This document shows positions 43,843 to 52,394 of a DNA stretch of 64,000 nucleotides, in pieces. Within the stretch, counting starts at the first letter, position 1, and the number at the start of each line of letters is the position of its first letter. The translations under genes were made by a program, and so were the position numbers. Where the stretch lies: assembly GCA_934168205.1 (NCBI GenBank), contig CAKPMX010000001.1, forward strand, positions 186,001 to 250,000. The letters run 5' to 3'. The notes below the pieces were generated by a model, which did not search any database, was not told the origin of the DNA, and saw only the letters and a program-made list of their open reading frames with translations. The DNA comes from an uncultured Bacilli bacterium (GTDB lineage Bacteria; Bacillota_I; Bacilli_A; RF39; UBA660).

Positions 43843-44430
43843 CTAAATCTTTTCAATTTCTTGTACAAATTCATCTATTTTAGATAAATCAATACTATCA
43901 GAATTAATTAAAAATCCATTTAACAATAATCTATAAGCTACACCTAAAGAAATACCTCTACTCATCATATAGAACAATACTTCATCTTTAAATTTACCAA
44001 TGTACGCTGCATGATTACTTAAAACATCATAATTATCAATAAGCAAATTTGGGCATATTGTACTCTTACCATTATTCATATTAATAATTTGATTTTCTTG
44101 ATTACAAATACATTTACTACTACTCTTTGGCACAACTCCATCAACAAGATAAGAAAGTTTATTATCTGAAATATTAACACCATGATTAAATACCTCACTA
44201 TGTGTATTACTAACATTATGATTAATTCTAATTTTAAAAGTATTATCATCATAATTAATATTATTGTAATAATAATAAAGATTAACTCCTGAAACATCTA
44301 AATTAAGAGTAACTTCACTACTACTATTTATTGAAAAATGATATATAATTGTATCTTCTTCTATATTATATTTATAATTACTATTCTTGTTATTATCCAC
44401 AATATATAATATCTTACTCATTTTCTTCAT
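43843..44430 (-). CDS. sufD: Mini SufD-like protein
   Basis: 195 residues, less than half of usual SufD. The C-terminal part is clearly of the SufB/SufD type (NHAAYIGKFKDEVLFYMMSRG, then LLLNGFL), while the N-terminal helical domain and most of the beta-helix are missing. A shortened partner for SufB may suffice for the SufC contact. It overlaps sufC by 17 bases (8 if the second Met is used). Position between sufC and sufS is the normal place of sufD. Confidence 0.8.
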   Translation of the reverse strand: MKKMSKILYIVDNNKNSNYKYNIEEDTIIYHFSINSSSEVTLNLDVSGVNLYYYYNNINYDDNTFKIRINHNVSNTHSEVFNHGVNISDNKLSYLVDGVVPKSSSKCICNQENQIINMNNGKSTICPNLLIDNYDVLSNHAAYIGKFKDEVLFYMMSRGISLGVAYRLLLNGFLINSDSIDLSKIDEFVQEIEKI

Positions 44431-45178
44431 TTCCTATCATAACATTAATACCATTATAACCATTTTTTTCTATATCATAAGCTAAATCCATAGTACCAGT
44501 CTTAACAATTTTACCATCTCTCATAACATGTACATAACTAGGCTTAATATACTTTAAAACTCTTGTATAATGAGTAATAATCAAAACAGAAACATCAGGA
44601 TTTTCTTTTAAATAATCATTAATATTTTCACAAACTATTCTTAAACTATCTACGTCTAATCCAGAATCTAATTCATCTAAAATAATAAACTTAGGTTTTA
44701 AAAGAATCATTTGTAATATTTCATTTTTCTTTTTTTCTCCACCGGAAAATCCTTTATTTAAAGATCTATGTAACATACTACTATCAAGTTCTACTTTTTT
44801 CATAGTATCTTCCATACTCTTTATAAATGTATATAAATTAACTTTTTCTCCATTAACTTCTCCTAAAGCAGTTCTTAAAAACTCACTATTAGAAACACCA
44901 TCTATAACTGTTGGATCCTGCATACATAAAAATATCCCTTTTCTTGCTCTTTCATAAACGGGTAATTTTACAATGCTTTCTCCTGAAAATAAAATATCTC
45001 CATCTGTAACTTCATACATATAATTACCTAATATAACTTTTGAAAGCGTACTCTTTCCAGTACCATTAGGACCCATGATAGCGTGAACTTCACCTGGTTT
45101 AATATTTAATGAAACTCCTTTAAGTATCTCTTTATCTGTATCTTTTATTTTTGCACATAAATTATTAATTTCTATCAT
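44414..45178 (-). CDS. sufC: Fe-S assembly ATPase SufC
   Basis: 254 residues. ABC-type ATPase of the SufBCD complex. Walker A GPNGTGKSTLSK (about 36-47), signature FSGGEKKKNEI, Walker B FIILDELDSGLDVD, switch His in IITHYTRVL. First gene of the operon, read from the extended -10 promoter upstream. Confidence 0.97.
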   Translation of the reverse strand: MIEINNLCAKIKDTDKEILKGVSLNIKPGEVHAIMGPNGTGKSTLSKVILGNYMYEVTDGDILFSGESIVKLPVYERARKGIFLCMQDPTVIDGVSNSEFLRTALGEVNGEKVNLYTFIKSMEDTMKKVELDSSMLHRSLNKGFSGGEKKKNEILQMILLKPKFIILDELDSGLDVDSLRIVCENINDYLKENPDVSVLIITHYTRVLKYIKPSYVHVMRDGKIVKTGTMDLAYDIEKNGYNGINVMIGNEENE

Positions 45179-45206
45179 AAATGCATCTCTCCAGTCAACA
45201 ACATAT

Positions 45207-45215
45207 ATTATACCA
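45207..45215 (-). promoter_or_regulatory. Extended -10 promoter of the suf operon
   Basis: Minus strand TGGTATAAT (TGN plus TATAAT). No good -35 at the right distance. About 28 bases separate it from the sufC start. Confidence 0.6.
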
Positions 45216-45261
45216 AAAAAACTAAAAATTTGTTGAAAAATGGTTAAAAATAGAAAAAATT

Positions 45262-45289
45262 AAAAAAGAGCTTATGCAGCTCTTCCTAA
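45262..45289 (-). terminator. Terminator of the acidic protein gene
   Basis: Minus-strand AAGAGCT and AGCTCTT enclose GCAT and are followed by TTTT; it overlaps the gene end. Confidence 0.8.
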
Positions 45290-46654
45290 TCCTTTATCAT
45301 TAATATTATTATCATCACCTAACAAGTTTTTAGCATCAGCTATTAATTTAGCTAAATCTCCTTTACCAGCAACTTGTCCTTTTAAAGCACTAATCTCAGC
45401 TTCTAGCCTTGAAACAGTATCATTAAGTCTATCATTTTCTTTTTCTAAAACTCTAACTTTTTTTCTTAAAGCCTCACCAGATTCAACTAAAGTTCTATTC
45501 TCTTCAAATGCTTTTCTCTTAAATTTCATTAAGCTTTCAATCTGTTCATCTTGACTAGCAATAATTTCTTTTTGTTCTTTATTTTGACTTATTAAACTAG
45601 ACATAACTTCAGCTGTATCCTCTATAATGTTATCTCCTAAATCCATATCATTATCATCATTACTTAGTGACATACCAGTAAATAATGAATGACTATCATC
45701 AACATCTACTTTTTCATCATTATCTTCTTCTATTTCTTTAGCTTTATTTTTAAATAATGAAACTCTTTTAGTCTCAACTGCTGGTACTATATCCTCAGGT
45801 ATAACAATTTTTTCTTCTTTTTCTACAAAGTCATCATTAGTATCAGTTTCTTCTTCAACTTCTTCAGTACTTTCTTCTACTGCCTTTTCTGGAAAATCAT
45901 TATTTTCAACTAATGTTTCTTTAAAATCAACTGGATGAAGTAAATCTTCTTCATTATTTTCTCCAGCCTCATCCATAGCGGCATCAATTTCTTCTTTTGG
46001 AACAGCTAAAGATTTAACATCTAAATTTTCTACATCAGGAGTATTTTCCTCTTCCGGAACAACTTCTTCAGGAGTTACTTCTTCAACTTTAAACGAATAA
46101 GTAACAACCTCAGTATCAACAGTATTACCTGCTAAATATAAAACATCATTATTATATCCTATAAAACTATATAGTTTATTATCTAATAAATTATTACCAT
46201 CTAAATCATAAACAGTAGCTTCTGAAAACTGATCATTGAAAAGGAATCTTCCATTAGGACCCATTTTCGCATTAATCTTTTCCTTAATAGCGGCAGGTGT
46301 TGTAACTAATTTAGTAGCTGCTAAAGGATCTCTTCTCATACCAGCAGCCTCAATAACACTTTGAGTTACTGGTTTAGAAACTTCAACTAACATTGCATCT
46401 TCACCAATTGGCTTAACTGCCTTATTCTCAAATGGAATAATAACATTACCATCACTATCAATAACACCAATATTAGATGCTAAAACTAATGGATCAATAG
46501 CTTCCACTAATGCTGTAGATGCAACAATACGGCCTTTACCTAATTTTTCTCCATCTAAAAAATAATACTGCTTGCCATCTTCCATACATCCATACGTACA
46601 AACAATATCACTACGATCTTTATATTTAACTTGACCCTTTTGAACTTGCATCAT
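45272..46654 (-). CDS. Acidic coiled-coil protein, unknown
   Basis: 460 residues in three parts: an N-terminal compact domain (about 1-200, with YGCMEDGKQYYFLDGEKLGKG and NGRFLFNDQF), a long acidic disordered middle (200-345, many E, D and V), and a coiled coil (350-440, SQNKEQKEIIASQDEQIESL) ending near the C-terminus. No membrane helix or enzyme motif. It may be a cytoplasmic scaffold. Monocistronic, with terminator. Not recognised. Confidence 0.65.
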   Translation of the reverse strand: MMQVQKGQVKYKDRSDIVCTYGCMEDGKQYYFLDGEKLGKGRIVASTALVEAIDPLVLASNIGVIDSDGNVIIPFENKAVKPIGEDAMLVEVSKPVTQSVIEAAGMRRDPLAATKLVTTPAAIKEKINAKMGPNGRFLFNDQFSEATVYDLDGNNLLDNKLYSFIGYNNDVLYLAGNTVDTEVVTYSFKVEEVTPEEVVPEEENTPDVENLDVKSLAVPKEEIDAAMDEAGENNEEDLLHPVDFKETLVENNDFPEKAVEESTEEVEEETDTNDDFVEKEEKIVIPEDIVPAVETKRVSLFKNKAKEIEEDNDEKVDVDDSHSLFTGMSLSNDDNDMDLGDNIIEDTAEVMSSLISQNKEQKEIIASQDEQIESLMKFKRKAFEENRTLVESGEALRKKVRVLEKENDRLNDTVSRLEAEISALKGQVAGKGDLAKLIADAKNLLGDDNNINDKGLGRAA

Positions 46655-46757
46655 AATTTAACACCACCTATTTTATTCTCATCATAATAATAGCATAAAT
46701 AAACTTTCAAAACAATACCAAAGAACAAAATATCCTAAAATTTTAGATTATGAATAA

Positions 46758-46786
46758 TTGAAATTTAACTATTTATAATATAAAAT
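46758..46786 (+). promoter_or_regulatory. Sigma-A promoter before the anchored protein/HIT pair
   Basis: TTGAAA (46758-46763), 17 bases, TAAAAT (46781-46786). Confidence 0.6.
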
Positions 46787-46801
46787 ATAATTGGTGATAC
46801 A

Positions 46802-47557
46802 ATGAAAGAACAAAAGAAACTAACAATAAAAATGGCTATTTTCACATTTATTATCTTTGTCTGCTTTGGAATCATAATATTAAATGAAAAATCAGCTCCT
46901 TACTATGCCTCAAGAATACATAAAAAACTACTTACTTATCTAAATGAGACATATAAAGATGAAATAAATACCTTTTCTATTGATGCTACTAAATACAAAA
47001 ATACAAAATACACTCTAAAAGTAAAATCAAAAGAGAATAAAAATTTATACTTCATAGTAACCTACAACAGTAAAAAAATAACTGATACCTATAAAGAAGA
47101 CTATCTTGAAGGTAAAACATTAATAAATACTTTAGAACAAAATCTAGAAAAAGAACTAAAGGACTCATATCATCAAGACTTCAACATCACATTTTTAAAA
47201 AGCTTTGATAAATATAGTGAGCAAGTAAAAAAACATATAATCTCAAAAAATAGTTTTAAAGACTTAAAAGTATATACACTAGAAACAACTATAAATAGCA
47301 AATGGAATACTAGTGCCATTGGTAAAAGCCTAATCGACTTAAATACCAAACTAAAAGATAAAAATATTACTCCTAAAAACTATCAAATAACTCTAACAAA
47401 CACAAATGATTTAACTAAAAGTGTAAAAGTAAATAACCTAACTTCAGAACAAATAGAAAATATTACATTACTAAATGATATCATTGGTGCTATAATAAAA
47501 AATGAAAACAGTAATATTTTAAAAGAAAACAATATTACTTATAAATATTTAAATTAA
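46802..47557 (+). CDS. Membrane-anchored protein, unknown
   Basis: 251 residues. An N-terminal helix (about 10-28) anchors a lysine- and asparagine-rich extracellular domain of mixed fold. No family recognised. It starts directly downstream of a promoter, with GGTGAT before the ATG, and is followed by the HIT gene after 11 bases. The short leader (about 10 bases) is notable. Confidence 0.65.
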   Translation: MKEQKKLTIKMAIFTFIIFVCFGIIILNEKSAPYYASRIHKKLLTYLNETYKDEINTFSIDATKYKNTKYTLKVKSKENKNLYFIVTYNSKKITDTYKEDYLEGKTLINTLEQNLEKELKDSYHQDFNITFLKSFDKYSEQVKKHIISKNSFKDLKVYTLETTINSKWNTSAIGKSLIDLNTKLKDKNITPKNYQITLTNTNDLTKSVKVNNLTSEQIENITLLNDIIGAIIKNENSNILKENNITYKYLN

Positions 47558-47568
47558 GGAGGAACAAA

Positions 47569-47967
47569 ATGACTGATTGTTTATTTTGTAAAATAATTGC
47601 TGGTGAAATACCATCAAGAACTGTATATGAAGATGATTTAATAAAAGTAATAATGAATATCAATCCAAATACTAATGGACATTTATTAATATTACCTAAA
47701 AAACATTATACTAATATCATGGATATTGATGAAAAAATAGTAACTCATAGTTTAGAAGTAACAAGAAATACTTTATATGACTTATTAAAAGAACGTCTTA
47801 ATTGTGAAGGACTAACTATTGCTGAAAATAATTTCCTTGGTCAAGAAATAAAACATTTCCATATTCATCTAATACCAAGATATAAAGATGATAATGCAGA
47901 CTTTGTTTATGATGAAAGTAAAGTATTACCTGTAGAAGAAGTATTTTCTAAATTAGAAAACAAGTAA
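47569..47967 (+). CDS. HIT-family nucleotide hydrolase
   Basis: 132 residues. Histidine-triad protein: LFCKIIAGEIPSRTVYED at the start and the active-site HFHIHLIPR near residue 105. HinT-type enzymes hydrolyse AMP-lysine or other purine phosphoramidates. AAGGAGG stands before the ATG. The end overlaps the convergent membrane-protein gene by 20 bases. Confidence 0.93.
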   Translation: MTDCLFCKIIAGEIPSRTVYEDDLIKVIMNINPNTNGHLLILPKKHYTNIMDIDEKIVTHSLEVTRNTLYDLLKERLNCEGLTIAENNFLGQEIKHFHIHLIPRYKDDNADFVYDESKVLPVEEVFSKLENK

Positions 47968-48445
47968 CGACAATATCAATAATAAATACAATCAATACCA
48001 AAACTACTAGCTTGTTTGGTATTTTTTTTATAAATTTATCTATTAAAGGCCTAATAACATACATAAATATAAAGATAAAAATAAGCCAAACTAAACTAAT
48101 TTCCAATGCTATATAATGTCCAAAATTAAATTTAAGTCTACTATAATCCCAAAATATTTTACCAGTTAAAACTTCAATCAAATTACCAGCTACCCATTCC
48201 ATAACAGTTAAAACAACAACAGAAATAATAGCTGTCAAAAATATTTTAGTCCATCTCTTATACTTAGTTTCTTTAAAAATATAATCTGTAATAAAAACTA
48301 TAATTACCGCACCAAGTCCATAAATTGGTATCCAAGGTCCAAAAAGTATTCCATTATTCATACCATGAAAAACAAATGTTTTTAAAAAGGTCTCCATTAT
48401 ATATCCAAGAAAAGAACAAATAAAAAACATATCTAAATAATACAT
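47948..48445 (-). CDS. Putative ABC-transporter type IV family membrane protein (PF06541-like)
   Basis: About 165 residues with five or six membrane helices. The segments CSFLGYIMETFLK, GILFGPWIPIYGLGAV and WDYSRLKFNFGHYIALEIS follow the pattern of PF06541 (CmpB-like) proteins common in Firmicutes; their function is unknown. GGTGATATTA precedes the ATG at 48445; the longer frame from a TTG at 48511 is not supported. It overlaps the HIT gene end, and the HIT terminator lies inside its coding sequence. Confidence 0.78.
   Translation of the reverse strand: MYYLDMFFICSFLGYIMETFLKTFVFHGMNNGILFGPWIPIYGLGAVIIVFITDYIFKETKYKRWTKIFLTAIISVVVLTVMEWVAGNLIEVLTGKIFWDYSRLKFNFGHYIALEISLVWLIFIFIFMYVIRPLIDKFIKKIPNKLVVLVLIVFIIDIVVTCFLI
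47993..48032 (+). terminator. Terminator of the HIT gene
   Basis: AATACCAAA and TTTGGTATT pair, followed by TTTTTTT. It sits within the 3' part of the opposite gene. Confidence 0.75.
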
Positions 48446-48514
48446 TAATATCACCAGTATTATTATGTACAAAAAATAAAAAAAGATAAGAATATAAATT
48501 CTTACCTCCAAAAA

Positions 48515-48634
48515 TTAATAACTAACTATTCCTCCAAGTATAATAGCAAGTAAAATATAAAGAATAATTATTATTAAATAACCGTTATTGCCTCTTCTGC
48601 AACCGGTTACTGTATTATTTTCAGGACAAGACAT
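48515..48634 (-). CDS. YjcZ-like small membrane peptide (39 aa)
   Basis: 39 residues: a short Cys- and Gly-containing head (CPENNTVTGCRRGNNG), then one hydrophobic helix (YLIIIILYILLAIILGGIV) as in the YjcZ family of small sporulation-associated peptides. AAGGAGGTGTTTTG precedes the ATG; the ribosome site overlaps the stop of the 26-aa peptide gene (TAAGGAGG), so both are in one transcript. Too short for ordinary gene callers. Confidence 0.75.
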   Translation of the reverse strand: MSCPENNTVTGCRRGNNGYLIIIILYILLAIILGGIVSY

Positions 48635-48646
48635 CAAAACACCTCC

Positions 48647-48727
48647 TTAAATATAAGCACCTAAAATAATAATTAAAAGAATAAATAATACTAAAATGAT
48701 AGCTGATGAAGATACACAATTATTCAT
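48647..48727 (-). CDS. YjcZ-like small membrane peptide (26 aa)
   Basis: 26 residues, MNNCVSSS then a single helix AIILVLFILLIIILGAY, which is close to the YjcZ pattern (VLFILLIIIGA). AAGGAGGAAAAAAC stands before the ATG. Located downstream of a candidate sigma-K promoter, which fits mother-cell expression in sporulation. Confidence 0.75.
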   Translation of the reverse strand: MNNCVSSSAIILVLFILLIIILGAYI

Positions 48728-48758
48728 GTTTTTTCCTCCTTTTTTTATGCTTTCATCT

Positions 48759-48786
48759 TATTTTATGGTAAAACCCTAATTTGTGT
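48759..48786 (-). promoter_or_regulatory. Candidate sigma-K promoter of the YjcZ-like pair
   Basis: Minus strand: AC (48785-48786), 17 bases, CATAAAATA (48759-48767), which fits the sigma-K pattern AC-N16/17-CATANNNTA. Confidence 0.45.
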
Positions 48787-48806
48787 GATTATATCTATCA
48801 TATTTA

Positions 48807-48835
48807 TTGCACGAAATTATTTTTTTTGTTATTAT
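48807..48835 (+). promoter_or_regulatory. Sigma-A promoter of prsA
   Basis: TTGCAC (48807-48812), 17 bases, TATTAT (48830-48835). A longer reading frame starting at 48807 would begin in this promoter and is rejected. Confidence 0.65.
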
Positions 48836-48860
48836 AAATAAGTGTATAGGGAGGAAAAAT

Positions 48861-49859
48861 ATGAAAAACAATAAATTATTTTTAGCATTAAGTTCTCTTG
48901 CGGCTATTTCATTAGTCCTAACAGGATGTGGAAAAAAGGTTGAGCTTAAGGATGGAGAAAATACTGCAGTATCAATAAAAGGTACCAAAATAACATCAAA
49001 TCAATATTATGATGAAATTAAAGAAGATAATATCGCAACATTAATTGATATGATTGATCACAAATTATTAGACAAAACTTATAAAACAGATGATGAGGAA
49101 GATAAATCAGTTGAGTCACAATTATCACAAATGAAAAAGAACTATGGCTCTGATGAAAAAACATACAAAAAGATTCTTCAACAATACTTTGGTGTAAGTT
49201 CTGAAGAAGAACTAGAAGAAATGCTAAGACTAGAATATAAAAGAAATAAAGCTGTAAAAGAATATATCAGTGATAACTTAACTGATAAAGAAATTAAAAA
49301 ATATTATGAAGATAATATCTATGGTGAAATTAAAGCTAGTCACATATTAATATCAGTAGATGTTGATGATAAAGCTACAGATGATGAAAAGAAAGAAGCA
49401 GAAGAAAACGCTTTAAAGAAAGCAAAAGAAGTAATTAAAAAGTTAGATGATGGCAAAGACTTTGCAAAACTTGCTAAAGAATATTCAACAGATGAAGCTA
49501 CTAAAGAAAAAGGTGGAGATTTAGGATACTTCCAACCTAGTGATATGGTAGATGAATTCTCAAACGCAGTTAGAGAATTAAAGAAAGGTAAATATACTAC
49601 CGAGCCAGTTAAAACAAAATTTGGTTACCATATAATTCTAAAAGTAGATGAAAAAGAAAAAGCAGAATTAAAAGATGTTAAATCAGAGATTAAAGAAAAA
49701 TTAACAGCTCAAAAATTACAAGAAGACAATTCACTATATTACCAAACACTAGTTAAATATAGAGAAAAACAAAAAATAACTTGGAAAGATGATTCCTTAA
49801 AAAAACAATATAACGAATACATGGACAAGTTAATTAATAATTCTAAATCATCAAATTAA
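48861..49859 (+). CDS. prsA: Foldase lipoprotein PrsA (parvulin-type peptidyl-prolyl isomerase)
   Basis: About 332 residues. Lipoprotein signal with lipobox LTGC (about residue 24), then an N-terminal chaperone lobe, a parvulin domain (ASHILISVDVDDK, then GDLGYFQPSDMVDEF and TKFGYHIILK), and a basic C-terminus. It folds secreted proteins outside the membrane. GGGAGG precedes the ATG at 48861. Own promoter and terminator. Confidence 0.93.
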   Translation: MKNNKLFLALSSLAAISLVLTGCGKKVELKDGENTAVSIKGTKITSNQYYDEIKEDNIATLIDMIDHKLLDKTYKTDDEEDKSVESQLSQMKKNYGSDEKTYKKILQQYFGVSSEEELEEMLRLEYKRNKAVKEYISDNLTDKEIKKYYEDNIYGEIKASHILISVDVDDKATDDEKKEAEENALKKAKEVIKKLDDGKDFAKLAKEYSTDEATKEKGGDLGYFQPSDMVDEFSNAVRELKKGKYTTEPVKTKFGYHIILKVDEKEKAELKDVKSEIKEKLTAQKLQEDNSLYYQTLVKYREKQKITWKDDSLKKQYNEYMDKLINNSKSSN

Positions 49860-49885
49860 AAAGTGCTAAAAAGCACTTTTTTCTT
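49857..49885. terminator. Bidirectional terminator
   Basis: AAAAGTGCT and AGCACTTTT enclose AAA, followed by TTTC; between prsA and the convergent membrane gene. Confidence 0.85.
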
Positions 49886-51290
49886 TATACAAAGCAAAAA
49901 TCTTATCCTTATTCTCATAAACAAGCTCATACTTATCAGAATATTTCAAATAGGTATTTATTGGATAATTAGTAGAGACTAAGAAATAATCAAAATTATA
50001 TTTTTCAATTAACTTAGGATAATCTCCATTTAATTTAGAAATATTTAAATAATCCCTATAATTATATTTAGAATATAAGTCTGCCCTACCATCTACAAAA
50101 ACTAAAATATCATTATAAATAAGAATACCACCATAATTATACATGTTATATAGCCGTTCCGGTTTTTTCTCCTTTAAAATACTAATTACTTTATCATCTA
50201 AAAAATATGCATTATCTTCATAATCCCTACAATAATTACCTATAGAAAACAACAATAATAAAATTGAAATAAGACCTATGCATAAATTAGTACCTGAATC
50301 CATTTTTCTCTTACCAATATAATTAAAGATAACAAAACTCATAATTATATATGTATATGGCCAAAATCTAATACTCTTAAGTCCTAAAAATAATGATACT
50401 CCAAATAAAACAAAATCCATTAATTCTATTTTTTTCTTACTAAAGATAAATACAAATAATATCAAAACAGCTAAAACAAAATATGGATAATTATTTACAT
50501 TATTAAGTGTAGTCGGCATCCATTCAGATATATTAGAAATCATCAAACTATCCATCATATTTTGATATGGATATAAAAACATCTTAAAACCATGAATATT
50601 TATACATACAGAAATCATTGATAAAAGAGCCATAGACAGATACTTAGTTATCTGTTTCTTACTAATTCTATTAGCTTCTATTTTTGAAAACTTAAATGAA
50701 AATAAACCCGTAATCAAAAAGATAAAACAAAATATATATCCTAAATTACTAGAACCACCATGAATATTAGACCAAAGAACAGATAGTACTGGTAAAAAGT
50801 ATATTTTTCTAGACTCCTCATTTTTATACAAATCATATAAAAACCAAATGGTTAAAGCTAAAAATATATAACTAACTAAATGAGGTCTAATCTGTACATA
50901 AAAGATTAAAATAAAGCCAAACATAATCCATAATAAACTAAACAAAATATTCTTTAAATAATTATTTTTATTGTAAAGAAACAAAATCAATTCTAAAGTC
51001 CAAATACAAATAAAACTAAATACTAGATAAAAGCTCTTTCCTAACAAATTACTTAAATTATAAATAACGATTTCAAATAACCATTCATGTGACATCCAAC
51101 TTTTACCATACATATACCAAGAAAATACATCAGTATTTAAAATACCATGTTTCATCATATATTCCCCTGCTTTCACATGCCATAAAAAATCTGTATCAAC
51201 CTTTACACAACTAGCCAAAGCTAAAGTAAAAGCAAACATTAGAATTCCAAGTAAAATCAGCGTAGAATTTTTCTTAATAATCTTTTTCAT
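49866..51290 (-). CDS. Multi-pass membrane protein, GT-C-like, unknown
   Basis: 474 residues with about 11 hydrophobic helices and a short C-terminal extracellular domain. The first outer loop holds DTDFLWHVKAGEYMMKHG and later SHEWLFEI, the acidic-aromatic loop seen in GT-C-type glycosyltransferases that use lipid-linked sugars. No experimentally known member recognised. It overlaps recX by 17 bases. The assignment to a transferase is tentative. Confidence 0.6.
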   Translation of the reverse strand: MKKIIKKNSTLILLGILMFAFTLALASCVKVDTDFLWHVKAGEYMMKHGILNTDVFSWYMYGKSWMSHEWLFEIVIYNLSNLLGKSFYLVFSFICIWTLELILFLYNKNNYLKNILFSLLWIMFGFILIFYVQIRPHLVSYIFLALTIWFLYDLYKNEESRKIYFLPVLSVLWSNIHGGSSNLGYIFCFIFLITGLFSFKFSKIEANRISKKQITKYLSMALLSMISVCINIHGFKMFLYPYQNMMDSLMISNISEWMPTTLNNVNNYPYFVLAVLILFVFIFSKKKIELMDFVLFGVSLFLGLKSIRFWPYTYIIMSFVIFNYIGKRKMDSGTNLCIGLISILLLLFSIGNYCRDYEDNAYFLDDKVISILKEKKPERLYNMYNYGGILIYNDILVFVDGRADLYSKYNYRDYLNISKLNGDYPKLIEKYNFDYFLVSTNYPINTYLKYSDKYELVYENKDKIFALYKEKSAF

Positions 51291-52026
51291 AACTAAGTCC
51301 TTTTTGATATAATTTTTCTTTAATTTTATATTCTAATTCCTTACCAGAATACTTTCTGCTTAATCTTGTATATAACTTCTCATATTCCCTCTTCGCAATA
51401 TCAGAAGTATCATTAAAATTATAATTATCTATTACTTTAGAAATAACTTCATAAGAATATCCAGAAATAATTAAATCATTTACTATTTTATTTTTTAAAA
51501 CATTTCCACCCTTATTTCTATTACTCTTTATTGTCGTTCTAATAATCTTATTAATCTTTTCAATTTGTATATCCTCTTCAAAAATACCTATCTCATCTAA
51601 AATAACACTCATATCGATTCCTTTTACAGATAAATCTTTAATTATCCTATTTGGTCCTTTAGAAGAAGTAATTATTTGATTATTGATATATGCCTTTGTA
51701 AAACTACGATCATTTAAATATCCTTGTTTTTCTAATTTTTCTATAGCCATATCAACAGAAGAACTAGGATATCCTTTAGAAAGTAACATTTTTCTTAATT
51801 CCAAAGAACTCTTAAATCTAGACTTAAGTGCCTTTAAAGCAACATAATAAACATCACACTCATTATTATAGGCTTCTATTTCTGGAAGCATATCATCTGA
51901 AATATCTTTTTTCAACAATAATTCATACTTTAAAATTACATCTTCATATAATTTTAGTTCTCTATTATCATCTAAAGTAATTTGATATTTACCTGAACTT
52001 ATTTTTTTATACTTTAATATTCTCAT
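51274..52026 (-). CDS. recX: Regulatory protein RecX
   Basis: About 250 residues in the long Firmicutes form: three helical repeats with ALKSRFKSSLELRKMLLSKG, LEKQGYLNDRSFTKAYI and SSKGPNRIIKDLSVKGID. It modulates RecA. GGTGGGTGAT before the ATG at 52026 fixes the start; the ATG-like frame from 52035 includes this site. A membrane-protein gene overlaps its end. Confidence 0.9.
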   Translation of the reverse strand: MRILKYKKISSGKYQITLDDNRELKLYEDVILKYELLLKKDISDDMLPEIEAYNNECDVYYVALKALKSRFKSSLELRKMLLSKGYPSSSVDMAIEKLEKQGYLNDRSFTKAYINNQIITSSKGPNRIIKDLSVKGIDMSVILDEIGIFEEDIQIEKINKIIRTTIKSNRNKGGNVLKNKIVNDLIISGYSYEVISKVIDNYNFNDTSDIAKREYEKLYTRLSRKYSGKELEYKIKEKLYQKGLSYEKDY

Positions 52027-52077
52027 GTATATCACCCACCTACCTACATTATAGCAAAAAAAAAGAAAAGAAAGAAG

Positions 52078-52284
52078 CTACTCACTCTTTCTCTTAACTT
52101 CAATCAATCCCTCAGAAACCTCTTCAAGAGCTCTTCCAATATTTTTTGCACATTTATAGTCTTTTTCAGGCATTTGTAAATATCCGTCTTTAGAAATTTG
52201 TTTACTTCTTCTTGCTGCTATATGAACAAGCTCGTATTTAGAGTCAACTATATTAAGTAGTTTGTCAATAGAAGGATAAATCAT
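52078..52284 (-). CDS. rpoZ: RNA polymerase omega subunit
   Basis: About 68 residues. MIYPSIDKLLNIVDSKYELV, then AARRSKQI and KNIGRALEEVSEGLIEV match RpoZ. It helps fold the beta' subunit. The start at 52284 is preferred: GGGAG stands ten bases before it, while the GTG at 52293 touches the ribosome site. Own transcript upstream of recX. Confidence 0.9.
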   Translation of the reverse strand: MIYPSIDKLLNIVDSKYELVHIAARRSKQISKDGYLQMPEKDYKCAKNIGRALEEVSEGLIEVKRKSE

Positions 52285-52394
52285 GCGTATCACACTCCCT
52301 ACTATTAGAATAAACCCTCAATATAAATTAATCAATAAATGTGACAAAATTAGACACTTTTCTTGACAACATCATTGACTGACAAATTGACATG

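Noticed and set aside
48807..48860. Longer N-terminus of PrsA
   Set aside because: It would start in the -35 box and push the lipoprotein signal away from the N-terminus.
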